From Aphis gossypii (lineage: Eukaryota; Arthropoda; Insecta; Hemiptera; Aphididae), in the NCBI RefSeq assembly GCF_020184175.1, contig NC_065532.1:32612001-32676000 (forward strand): a DNA stretch of 64,000 nucleotides, given 5' to 3'. Both the position numbers and the translations under genes were made by a program. Of the stretch, positions 51,151-61,205 are shown in pieces. Numbering within the stretch: the stretch's first letter is position 1; every line of letters begins with the position of its first letter. The notes below the pieces were generated by a model that did not search any database, was not told the origin of the DNA, and was given only the letters and a program-made list of their open reading frames with translations.

Positions 51151-51497
51151 TTAAGAGTACTTATTGATGTAAATTTTAAAATTAAAAATACATTGAGTTA
51201 ATATTTTTTCAAAATCCTTTTTAGTTATTTTTCCATTTTGAATAAAGTCTTCTAGATCTTTCATTGATCTGTCTGCACCGACCACAAAAAAATTGTCCAT
51301 TTGTTCAACTATAATTATTTTTAGAATTATAAAACTATTCAAAGTTTTAACCAAATCCGTGTTATAAATTTCTATAATAGTACCAATAACGTACTTTTCA
51401 TACGGATCGTAGAATTCCATAGATAAAAGTGTATTTAAATAATTAAACAATATGTATGATAAATTATTCAATTCAAAAGAAGATACTTCGTCAGTCT
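51151..51497 (-). CDS. Candidate 3'-terminal exon, probably of a decaying secreted-protein paralogue
   Basis: After an acceptor (CAATAACAG ending at 51498), the minus strand stays open for 115 codons to a stop at 51151-51153, followed about 20 bases later by AATAAA (plus-strand 51125-51130). An acceptor, a long K/I/N-rich frame and a close poly(A) signal suggest a real last exon. Composition resembles the 935-residue protein at 54801-57608. A segment E-L-N-N-L-S-Y..I-Y-N-T-D-L loosely parallels residues about 375-440 of that protein, but this similarity is weak. It may belong to the frameshifted relic at 52502-53264 or be independent. Confidence 0.4.
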
Positions 51498-52501
51498 CTG
51501 TTATTGTGATGGCATAGTGTTAAAAAACAATCTATATAGTATAAAATGACGAAATGATCAATTTGAATAATAACTTTTGAAAGTTAACAAGTTGATATAA
51601 ACTTATTATACTTTTGGATGTGTCCAAAGATGAAAATGTTATGATTTGCGATGTACCTATAATACAAATTTGAGTGTATCTTGTAACCCTGTTTTGATTT
51701 CTTCGCACTTTTTATCTTAAAAATAAGTTCATTAATTTTATGGTACAAAATGTTCAATTGTACATCGTAAATCGATATTAGTTATTCATTGTCGTATACG
51801 CCGATTACTCTGACGTATACCAAAATAAAGTTAAACACAAAATAACGCAAAGTACTTTATTTGAAGTTTGAACACGACGTCCGGTGGTGATCGAGTCACA
51901 CGATCACCACCACTGACTCCCTTTGCTGTCTTAGCCATCTCACTTATATATTACACTTACAATCGAATTACTATCGATTGTTCTACATTTTTCTATTACT
52001 ACGTTAAATTTACAGTTTATAGACACTATGACACTATGATTATTATGTAATTGTTATTTTAACCCGATTAGTAAATTATTAAATAAATTTATTTACATTT
52101 CTTATTATTATATCTTGCTTACTATGCTAACTGTAATATAAAGTTTACGGATACTGAATTGCACAATTGTTATTTTAACCTATTTGTGTGAATAATTAAG
52201 TATTGCTTAACTTATTGAATTTTACTGTTTTACTTATTATCTATAGTTTTTCTTAACTTATTTCTTACGTACTAACATCTCTTATAAAATATTCATACAT
52301 ATAATACAACATCATAAATACTTCAATTTTATAAGTTTGAAATTATTTTTAAACATTTTACTTGTGTGTGAATAATAAATATTTATATATGGTTATCGTC
52401 TAAGTCGCTTAAGTTTTTCATATGATCAGTGATCACTTATAAGAATCTCAAAAGCCTTATACTCTTAAGCATTATTACAAGTTTGTAACGTTTATTCTTT
52501 A
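51498..52501. other. Gap between relic fragments
   Basis: AT-rich. Contains the 11-bp-arm hairpin at 51883-51911; no coding fragment was recognised. If the exon at 51151-51497 and the relic at 52502-53264 were one gene, this would be its intron or a deleted and scrambled middle part. Confidence 0.35.
51883..51911. repeat. Perfect 11-bp-arm hairpin
   Basis: GGTGGTGATCG and CGATCACCACC are exact reverse complements separated by a 7-base loop (AGTCACA). It is CG-rich relative to the surroundings. It could be a transposon end, a protein-binding palindrome or an RNA hairpin. Confidence 0.6.
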
Positions 52502-53264
52502 TTATTTTTTTAAATTTATCATCTGTTCAATATTTTTGTGTATCAAGGTTACATTTTTTAAAAATTCAATGTCAGTCTGATTTGTGACATTTCTGTCGTA
52601 ATCAGTATCCTCAATTGTCTTTTTCCTGTCGGAAAATCCAATTTTTCGTTTTTTGTATCCTTTAATTTTAAAAATATTTAGTGTATCATCGTATTAAGTG
52701 TTACATCTACGTTTCCTTGAAATAATAATTTATCAAAGTACAAGTGTATCATAAGTAAAGTTTTTTTTTAAAAAAGGCTCAGCATGTTTAAGAATTGGGA
52801 AGAGATTAATAATTTTAAATAATCAAAATATTTTAAAATTTATGTTTTCGTTTAGATCATTTGAAAACGGAATTTCTTCTTTGTCATCCAAATAATTCTG
52901 TTGTGGTGCCGGCCATTTTAATTGTATACAGTTATGTATAGAGTACAGTAAATCAATTATGGAACGAGCCCATTGACATTGTAAAACATAATTATATACC
53001 TACTTGTAATAAAACAATGTCGACATTTTTTTTCATTTACCTCAACTGTTTTTGTAAACAATGAATCTAAATTTATTTTTGAATCTATGTTCATGTATAC
53101 AGTACACCGACCTGTAATAAAGATTTTTCCAGATATTCGCCTTGAGTATTAATTTAGTGATTTTTTCTTGAACATTTTCGCAGCATCCGTATGTTAAAAA
53201 GTTCTCAGACTTAAAATGAATAAAAAAAATGTTTTTATGTTGTACTAATTTAGTTCTAAACAAT
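52502..53264 (-). pseudogene. Frameshifted paralogue of the 935-residue secreted protein
   Basis: Three minus-strand blocks are colinear with the intact gene at 54801-57608. Block 1 (about 53102-53200) matches residues 25-50: IWKNLYYRSVY against IWSSLHYKSVY. After a frameshift at about 53095-53101, NIDSKINLDSLF parallels the following stretch. Block 2 (from about 52987) reads LQCQWARSI against LKCQCARNI near residue 88 and ends at an in-frame TGA. Block 3 ends at the TAA at 52502-52504 and loosely parallels residues about 190-240. Frameshifts, stops and missing sequence mean it cannot make the full protein. It lies about 1.5 kb beyond the 3' end of the intact copy, in the same orientation, as expected from tandem duplication then decay. 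Confidence 0.7.
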
Positions 53265-53730
53265 AATTATTAAAAAACTCAGAGTAGTTAGATATGTGTT
53301 TTTTTTTAATTGTAATAGTTGTACTAAAATGAACTGTTTCATAGAAATGTGTTCTGCATATGTCTTAAAAACCATCTACTTTTATCGCCAAAACAATTAT
53401 AAGACATCTTTTAGGAAGAAATCTGTGATTATATTTCTATAACATTATTTACTAGAACCATTAAACGAAGTGTAGTTATTTATTTTTACTCATTAAGTAT
53501 CTATGCGGAATAAATTGAAAAAAAAATAAAAATACTGAACATGTTTAGAATATAATCTAGTATAATCTGAAGAAAAAAAGATAAAGTATTTTGTGGTAGC
53601 AGGAATATCTTTGGTTAACCCTATAGTGCCCTAAAAAAATTAAAAGAATTACGTCAAAATCAAAAATTTCCAAAAAATGTAAAATACATTTTCTCATTCT
53701 CATTCAAAAGTACATGTACGGATTTGTGAC

Positions 53731-53795
53731 TAGGCGAGCATCATTCTGCAGAATCTAAAATCATTACATTAATTACTCTGTTCGGAATCTGAAAT
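53731..53795 (+). repeat. Copy 5 of the dispersed CAGAATCT repeat (two partial units)
   Basis: CATTCTGCAGAATCTAAAATC is followed by TTACTCTGTTCGGAATCTGAA, two imperfect units in tandem, related to the copies at 1111, 31561, 32041 and 34846. Confidence 0.45.
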
Positions 53796-54662
53796 CACTA
53801 ATAATATAACCTATATGTGATAGGTATCCATATACTTTATAATTTACATCCATTTACAATAATTACAACACAATGTATTTTTGTTTCAAACTATTTATAA
53901 TAATTGATGTTTTAAACACTGACAAAACTAAAATTTCAATGAGATATATTTAATCAAGTACTACTAATGATATAATAAATTAGTATGTGTAAATATTATA
54001 GTATTATAATTACATATTTTTTCTATCAAAATATTTATAAACATGTTATAAATAATTATACTATTTAGTATTTATATAAAATTTGCTACGATTTACCATT
54101 TCCGCCTTATCTTTTCATTACCTAGTTAATATTTTATATTATAATTTTAATCTAGGTATGCAATATTTTTCTAATCAACACCTTAACGTAGATTTTAGTA
54201 AATTTTTATTTAAGTTATTAAAAACACATAATATTGCTTTATTCATACTTTATTTTACTGACTTATGGTTATATTTATGGGTGAATAGATTTGAATAGGA
54301 TAATACATTTTTCTTATTTATAAACTCTTTAATTCTTATAAATTACTAGTTTAATGTTTCGCACAATTTACAACATTCTAATCTTAGTCTTAATTTACCT
54401 ATTAAGAGTATACTAATATACAGTTCAAAGATTATTGTTATTTATAATATACTTATTACTTCTACTTATCTATAACTCGATCATGGACAACTATTGGTTT
54501 TTTACCACCCCAATATCTACTGCTTATGAGTTATAACTTAAGACTATGTAGGCACTAGGCACCTCATTAATATACCATATATTCATATTATAACATAATA
54601 AGGTATAGTTTTACCGTTTACATTTTAACTTGTTGTTAAACCTTAAAAATGTATACTTTTAT

Positions 54663-54668
54663 TTTATT
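54663..54668 (-). terminator. Poly(A) signal of the 935-residue secreted gene
   Basis: AATAAA on the minus strand, about 135 bases past the stop at 54801. Confidence 0.4.
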
Positions 54669-54800
54669 TAAATTCACAAAAAAATATTATATAATGTAGT
54701 ATAACGTGTATAAAATATGATAAACATACATTTTTGATTTATAATTTATATAGTAGGTACCTACTCACATAGATGGTTAAATTCTATTTGGGTACTTTAT

Positions 54801-57608
54801 CTATTTTTTAGTGTTGAATGGTTTTCCGTTATGCATATCTTCGTACATCCGTAATGTGTTCATCAAGTCTTGTATTTCAGCTAACATTTCTTTAAAGCAA
54901 ATATAAAACTCTTTGTCTTCACTGGCCTTCTTTGTAATAACCTTTAATGTCGTTTCCACATTGACAACACCAAGTTTTTCAATTTCAGTTAACATTAAAT
55001 TTTTGATTTCACTACCTACTGTTCTTGTGTAGACCTTTTCTTCTGTAACCCGTTTTTTTAATTTTTTACGAATAAATTTGATAGAATTGATGTATGGATT
55101 ACAAAAGTCTGGGAATCCGAGTTTTTTAAAAAGAGTAAAGGCGTTAATCAAATTTTCTTGGAACGAATTTATTAGTTCTTTTTCTTGGAATACCATGTCG
55201 TCACAAAAAATTATAACCAATACGATATACATCGAGGAAAAAATCGATTTAAAAAAATTTGATACATATTCAACAAGGTAGCTTAAGCTGAATGTAGATT
55301 TTGACAAGATTATTTGTTTAGTAATATCTATTACAAGTCCATTAAAGTTGAAATGTATATGTCCCATTATCAATCTTAGTCTTTGACTACTAATAATCTG
55401 ATTTTCTTCAACAAAAAATAATAATCTATACCATTCTTTAGATAAATATTTTATATTTCTACTTTTTTCAGTGTTATCTAAAATCCTATAATTTTCAACT
55501 TCGCGATCTTGTTTAATTGGAATATTAAACACTAGTATGCTATTAACAATATCATGATTTAAAATTAAATTGTTTTTGAAGTATTTATAATTCGATTTGC
55601 GGTTGTTCACCGTTTCACATTTACCAATTAGGTAATTATCTAATAAACTCATAATATAATCTCCAATTCTTTTCAAATCATCTATGTTTTTGTTCAGAAT
55701 CTCCAATTTATATTCATAATTACTGCTCATATTGTAAACATCAATGTGGTATTTAGTGTTTTTTAAGCGGATTATAATGGTCATTAATATTTTTAAAAGG
55801 TCATCACCAAGTTTTAAATTTTTATTTTCAAACCATACTTCGATTAATTCAGACAAATGGTCCGACAAAATTCGATTATAATTGTGTACTTTTAAAAATA
55901 CACTTCTATCATTTTTTTTTATTCTCAAATCTTTAGGCTTAGAATCTTTAAAACTCTTAATTATAAGATTAATACGAAAAAAGTTATAGTAAATAGTTTT
56001 CAATGTTTGGCATTCGTAACGTAACGTAAAAAAATAATTAAAATCATCTCTAGGGATTGAAGTAGAAGCTAACTTTAATGATGTTCCATATACATAGTTA
56101 GATTGTTTTCCTGTCTCGGCAAGGTGTAACGTATTAAAAACCCACCAAAATTGTTGAAACCTTTTATCTGTGATACATTTAACAATTTCTACCAAAGAGA
56201 ACTCTTCTCTTTCGGGTAGCAATATAATATGTGAAAGTGATTGCAATCTATTCTCAACTACTTGTTTGGCTCCATCTATTTGATATACACCATATGTTGA
56301 CAACAAATTAATATCACCGAATGCATCAATTGGAAGATCAATTATTATAGTTTGTAGTGCCGTTAACGAATCAGAATATATTTTGTAAAGTTGGGGTGAT
56401 TTTGATGTATTATTCATATTAGATATTATATCGTCGATAACTTTATTAAGTTTTCCGTAAATAATTTTCAAGAGTACACCGTACACTGACAACTCGTAGT
56501 TGTAATGAACTTCGATATCATAGGTTTGAATACATTGTTTGAACATGTCTTTAATAGACACCGCTTCGTTATCCGGCTTATTGATATTATATTTTACTTT
56601 CGCTCTTATCAGATATTTAATGAAATCTTCTTCAGTAGGTAAATAATCTAAATCAATAACATTGTTGACTGCAGCTACAGGGCCAGCTAATAGATTAAAC
56701 AACATCGCATCGTACACGTTGAACTTAACCATAGTGTCTTTATTTATGTCTAGGGCCATCGAATCTTCCTCATAAAACGATTGTATGCAGCCGTTTAAAC
56801 CCTCTAAGAGTTCCATTTGTTTTTTTATCTCGACATTTGCATTGTTTTCATTATCTTGTATAATATTAATATTCCTAGAATCGCAATTCCGTATTTCAAA
56901 ACCGTTTAATAAATTATCAATCTGTAAAATCATGTTTAACACTTGATCTAAATTTGTTATAAGCGGATCATCATTATTATGTTCTTTCCCGTCGCCGAGC
57001 TCTGGGCTCGTGTTGTTTTCTGTTGACATATTTTTACCCTTGTTCGCTTTCATACTTTTGTTTAATCTGAGTAAATTAGAGCAGTACAAATGCATCGAAA
57101 GTAAATTTTTTAAAAATGACGGTTCGTTTGATTTTAATATTGGAATGATTTCATTTATTTTGAATACAGTGTCAATTGTTAGAACAACCATTTCGTTAAG
57201 GGTCTCTAATAGCGACATCACTGTTTCATCTACCTCATATTTTGCCGAACCCTTATTGCTTCGAATGCATTCAAAATCTAAAGTCGGCAAACGGCAATGT
57301 GGAATTAATATTGAAGCCAGTATTTTGGTTATATTACGAGCGCATTGACACTTCAAAGTAATGACAAATGCCAACAATATTCTATTCATATTCTTATCAG
57401 TTATTTTTTCTACATTAGACAGAAATGGGTTTATACTTATTTTTTCAACCTCGTTGATGTATACCGACTTGTAATGGAGACTTGACCAAATTTCCGCGCC
57501 GATGATTTTTTCGATAAACTTTTGGCCGTTTTCGAATTTATAACGGATATTGTCGGCTTTGGTAAGACCCAACACCAGTAAAAAGTTAATTATTTGTAGA
57601 CATAACAT
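54801..57608 (-). CDS. Uncharacterised large secreted protein, intronless (935 aa)
   Basis: A single uninterrupted 2808-base frame from an ATG with a favourable AAAA context encodes 935 residues. Residues 1-18 form a signal peptide (Met, then a Leu/Ile/Val-rich core, cleavage likely after T16-K17-A18), so the protein enters the secretory pathway. One strongly hydrophobic stretch at about 795-805 (MYIVLVIIF) could be a buried helix or a membrane segment. The rest is K/I/N/E-rich and predicted helical, with scattered cysteines and many N-glycosylation sequons; no known domain was recognised. The start is supported by an acceptor-like TTGCAG about 60 bases upstream, suggesting a 5' UTR intron. 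A frameshifted paralogue lies at 52502-53264. Secretion, large size, lack of introns and duplicate decay fit a lineage-specific, fast-evolving family; a salivary or host-interaction role is possible but unproven. Confidence 0.85.
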   Translation of the reverse strand: MLCLQIINFLLVLGLTKADNIRYKFENGQKFIEKIIGAEIWSSLHYKSVYINEVEKISINPFLSNVEKITDKNMNRILLAFVITLKCQCARNITKILASILIPHCRLPTLDFECIRSNKGSAKYEVDETVMSLLETLNEMVVLTIDTVFKINEIIPILKSNEPSFLKNLLSMHLYCSNLLRLNKSMKANKGKNMSTENNTSPELGDGKEHNNDDPLITNLDQVLNMILQIDNLLNGFEIRNCDSRNINIIQDNENNANVEIKKQMELLEGLNGCIQSFYEEDSMALDINKDTMVKFNVYDAMLFNLLAGPVAAVNNVIDLDYLPTEEDFIKYLIRAKVKYNINKPDNEAVSIKDMFKQCIQTYDIEVHYNYELSVYGVLLKIIYGKLNKVIDDIISNMNNTSKSPQLYKIYSDSLTALQTIIIDLPIDAFGDINLLSTYGVYQIDGAKQVVENRLQSLSHIILLPEREEFSLVEIVKCITDKRFQQFWWVFNTLHLAETGKQSNYVYGTSLKLASTSIPRDDFNYFFTLRYECQTLKTIYYNFFRINLIIKSFKDSKPKDLRIKKNDRSVFLKVHNYNRILSDHLSELIEVWFENKNLKLGDDLLKILMTIIIRLKNTKYHIDVYNMSSNYEYKLEILNKNIDDLKRIGDYIMSLLDNYLIGKCETVNNRKSNYKYFKNNLILNHDIVNSILVFNIPIKQDREVENYRILDNTEKSRNIKYLSKEWYRLLFFVEENQIISSQRLRLIMGHIHFNFNGLVIDITKQIILSKSTFSLSYLVEYVSNFFKSIFSSMYIVLVIIFCDDMVFQEKELINSFQENLINAFTLFKKLGFPDFCNPYINSIKFIRKKLKKRVTEEKVYTRTVGSEIKNLMLTEIEKLGVVNVETTLKVITKKASEDKEFYICFKEMLAEIQDLMNTLRMYEDMHNGKPFNTKK

Positions 57609-58490
57609 TTTTAATAATTATTCTATTCACTCTGCGAAACTAATATACGATTAATTTTTTCTCTGCAATTATTTCAGTGAGTACTTTAAAAAAAAAAAAG
57701 AAGCGTTTTAAGTCCTAAATGCAAAACACGAAAACAAATGGCGAACCTTGTTTATTTATACAAAGCAGGTAGGTTTGTTTGTTGAGCTGTTGTTGTAACA
57801 GAAAAGTCAAACATCTAGCATTTATTCACTTTAAGTAAAAATTTTAGATGAAAAAAATATTATTGTCAAACGAATAAAGTATTCAAATAAAATTTAGGTC
57901 AAATAAAGTATAATTTTTTAGTTGCAACCGAATGCATATGCCTGATATTTATATAATGGCTAGGTATAGGTATGAACAATAATTCTCCGTGTCTATTTAA
58001 AAAAATAATATTTTCACAAATTTCATCGATATATTAAAACTAATTGTTCTGAAGAGTGGCATAACAGTTTTTCAATTTTTCATGTACGTTAAATTTAATT
58101 AATTCTAATATTTGAGAGCGTATTTAGAAGTTCAAAAAAAAAAAAGATTCGTCTTAACAAAATGCGCGTTGAACAATACTTAGTGGAGCATATTCATATT
58201 CCATAGGCATAAAATTATTAAATAATCAAATACTTTAATTTTCAATTAAATGTAGTAATTTGTTTTAATAACATTTTAGGATAGTATAAGGAAATGTACC
58301 TAATGCATAAGCTTATACATAGTACATTTATTTTATACAATTTTATTTAACGAATAATTTATTATACAATTAAAAATTAGCACACTTCTTTGACCAATAT
58401 GTAAACATATAATATGAATTGATGAATTGATGAATTTCCTTCATATCTTTTCAAATTTATGTAATCTTATACATATACATTATACATATA

Positions 58491-58524
<34 letters not shown>

Positions 58525-58939
58525 TCAAATATACTAAGATATATATTATAGTAAACTTTGCAAGTATGTAAATTATAGGTACCTAATACAGATACATATG
58601 AGCTACACGTAATCTTACAGTTGGTCCCAAGATTCGTTCGTAAAAAAAGAATGAAATAATAAAGCATGACTATAATTTCTAGTTTGTTTATAAATCATAA
58701 CATCATATTATTCATACAACATATAACATGTTTAAAGTAGATGTATGTTTTTAATTTTAAACAGTTTCCGGTGCGTTTAAAAAATGATAAATGTGGATAT
58801 AAAACATAAAACTCTGCATTGAACGGTATTGATACATACTTTGCATTTTGCAAGCATTCGTAATGGCACATCTATATAATAGTAATGCAATATTGAATAT
58901 TTGCAGCACAAATTAAAGTCGGGAAATTGACATCTTTAC
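57609..58939. other. Upstream flank of the secreted gene
   Basis: AT-rich, with poly-A tracts and a CA microsatellite at 58494-58521. Should contain the promoter and a possible non-coding first exon of the 935-residue gene; no TATA box was assigned. Confidence 0.35.
58494..58521. repeat. CA microsatellite
   Basis: About 14 CA units. Seen directly. Confidence 0.9.
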
Positions 58940-59097
58940 CATAGGCGGATCCAGGGGGGTGGCACTGGGGGCAAGTGCCACCCCACTTGGAAAAAAATAA
59001 TATTAAAAACAATTTTGGTGGGGGGAGCTATGTCAAATATTATATAATTTTTCCTATAAAGTGCCCCGACCGTAAATACATGCTGGATCCGCCCTTG
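58940..59097. mobile_element. hAT-type MITE with intact 8-bp target duplication
   Basis: The 158-bp element begins CATAGGCGGATCCAG and ends CTGGATCCGCCCTTG; the inverted repeats agree at 13 of 15 positions. The octamer ATCTTTAC flanks it on both sides (58932-58939 and 59098-59105). Inside are G-runs and a short GGCACTGGGGGCAAGTGCC hairpin. Non-autonomous. The termini differ from the 2994-3135 MITE, so this is a second family. Confidence 0.85.
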
Positions 59098-59383
59098 ATC
59101 TTTACCGAAATGTATATGTGTTCATTAAATAATTCGTATTTTTTGGAGTCTTGTCTCGTATTAGGAATCTTCCGTTAGTATGGTATATCAATTTTTATTA
59201 TCTTATCTATTCTAGTACTTCACTTGACTATTTTTGTGCAAAATCCTCTTAGCTAAGTTTATTAAAAATAAATTGATGGCATGAAATATTAACACTAATA
59301 CATTTTAAACATATTAATGGGTTTATACACGTCCGCCGGCGCTCTAGTCAAATTTTATTCTCTATCCATATTACACTACCAAT

Positions 59384-59426
59384 CATGAAGACTAGAATTT
59401 ATTTATTATTTATTCTAGTCTTCATG
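59384..59426. mobile_element. 43-bp palindromic micro-element with 8-bp duplication
   Basis: CATGAAGACTAGAAT and its exact reverse complement form 15-bp arms around a 13-base AT spacer. The octamer CTACCAAT is repeated exactly on each side (59376-59383 and 59427-59434). The structure is that of a DNA-transposon insertion reduced to little more than its terminal repeats. Confidence 0.7.
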
Positions 59427-59434
59427 CTACCAAT

Positions 59435-61205
59435 ACTACAGGTATGATACCTGCGTTATTATATGTGATGCAGGTTATGGGCCCGGACCTGTTGTGCTTG
59501 CACAATCCTGTGCACGATAGGTATATTGTAATGTTGATTCGACAACAACACCGAAAGAAGACGAATTCGTTGAGTAGTTTTGTCTGTTTACAATATATTA
59601 TATTATATAATTCAACTAAATGGTCATAAACTCTAAACGCTTTCACTTGCTAGTTGCTACAGCACTGCCTGTACGGGAACACCTTACCGTTCAAGGTCGG
59701 TTTGATGACTGATGTCCAAACACGTTGGTCGTTAATGTATATTATTATTTAATACTAATAGTGGACAATTCTCGAATGACAGATTCGTCCAAACAGCATC
59801 GATACAATTTAACCGATGTCGGATATAATTTAAGATAAATATATTTTATTTAATTAGCTCGTAGCTGGATTTCCGCCTTACATTTCACCAGATCGCAAAT
59901 CTCCAGCACTTTACATAGTTTAAGTAGGTACCTATATACCTACTATCGTAGTTCGTATCTAGTAGATATCATGTCAAGGAAAACCACCACCGATTTTTTT
60001 AATCAAGTGATCTTAGTCTATGACAAATAACTAGGTAGTAGTATTTCGGGTATGTTCCTATTTTTGACTTTTGAATAATAGGGATGTAAGAAACTGATAA
60101 GTAGGTATCAAACTATTAACATACTTAGTATAATAAATATTATTTATTTTACACATACCTCTAAAACATATCACAAATACATCAAAAACTTTATAGAATA
60201 ATTAAATTATGATGTATACCAATAAGAATAAATTATGAGGAATCTTGTGTTAAATTTTCAAGAATTTTGACCCAGTAAATAATATTAATTATTAATTTAT
60301 AAAGAAAAAAATCGAAAATTTCTTATAGGTACTTACGATGAATGTTCAGTTAAAAATCAAAATATTTTGGATACTATACCATGGATAGAAAATGATCATT
60401 TAAAAATTTTGTGAATATTTCAAGTGTCTACGGATATTTGTTTTTGAATAACTACAAAAAAATGTTTTAGAAAAAAGTTATGCAGAGGAAAAATATTTTA
60501 TGTTATTAAAATTTGAACTTATAACAGTTAAAACTGTCATAAAAATTAATTTGACTTTCCGATAGAAATTTTTTTGTTTTAATGTAGGTTACAAAATATA
60601 ATATAAAGAATTTTGTAATCAATTTTCAAATATTAGGTATAGATAGGAAATTTCTTATGAATTTCTAACTCTAAATTTAATATTACTAAAATTAAAGTAG
60701 AGTAAAAAACATGCTTCTTTAGTTTTATTAGAATGTGTCTAAAATAAACGAGATTTTATTCTTTATGACTAATTATAAAAGCACAATAATATTTTTTGAT
60801 GGTGGTTTGTGTTTGGCACAACAAAAGTAAAAATGGAAAAATTAGCAAGGTTGTAAGATGTCTTATACTTGAAATGATCATGTATTGTCTAACAGTAAAG
60901 TTAAATTATTTCAATAGTAAGTCATAGAGGGAAAGATGGTGTTTATATTCTTTTGTATTAGGAGACGAAAAGTAAGTACTAAATTTAATTTTATGAGTAA
61001 TAGGAAGTCGCAACACTTAAAATGATTTGTCTAGAATAGTTTTGTCAACTTTGGTTTCATGTACACTGTGCTCATATATAAGACTTGGTAAATATTAATT
61101 TTTCATAAATTTTGTATTGAAAAAAAAATGAACTATATTGTATTAAGGATAAAAATAAAAAATGGTTTAACAGATATAACGATCATAATTATATTGGTCA
61201 GATTA
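59435..61205. other. Intergenic gap before the ERAL1 gene
   Basis: Overlapping plus- and minus-strand frames at 59422-59646 lie in a slightly GC-richer patch (GGGCCCGGACC at 59478) and show no domain. The remainder is AT-rich and should include the ERAL1 3' UTR. Confidence 0.35.

Larger units (their letters stand above)
53265..54800. other. Gap between the intact secreted gene and its relic
   Basis: AT-rich; holds the 3' UTR of the 935-residue gene (AATAAA on the minus strand at plus 54663-54668) and two tandem partial copies of the dispersed CAGAATCT repeat at 53731-53795. The plus-strand frame 54083-54298 shows no domain. Confidence 0.4.

Noticed and set aside
57010..57348. Plus-strand frame of 112 residues
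   Set aside because: Antisense to the 935-residue gene.
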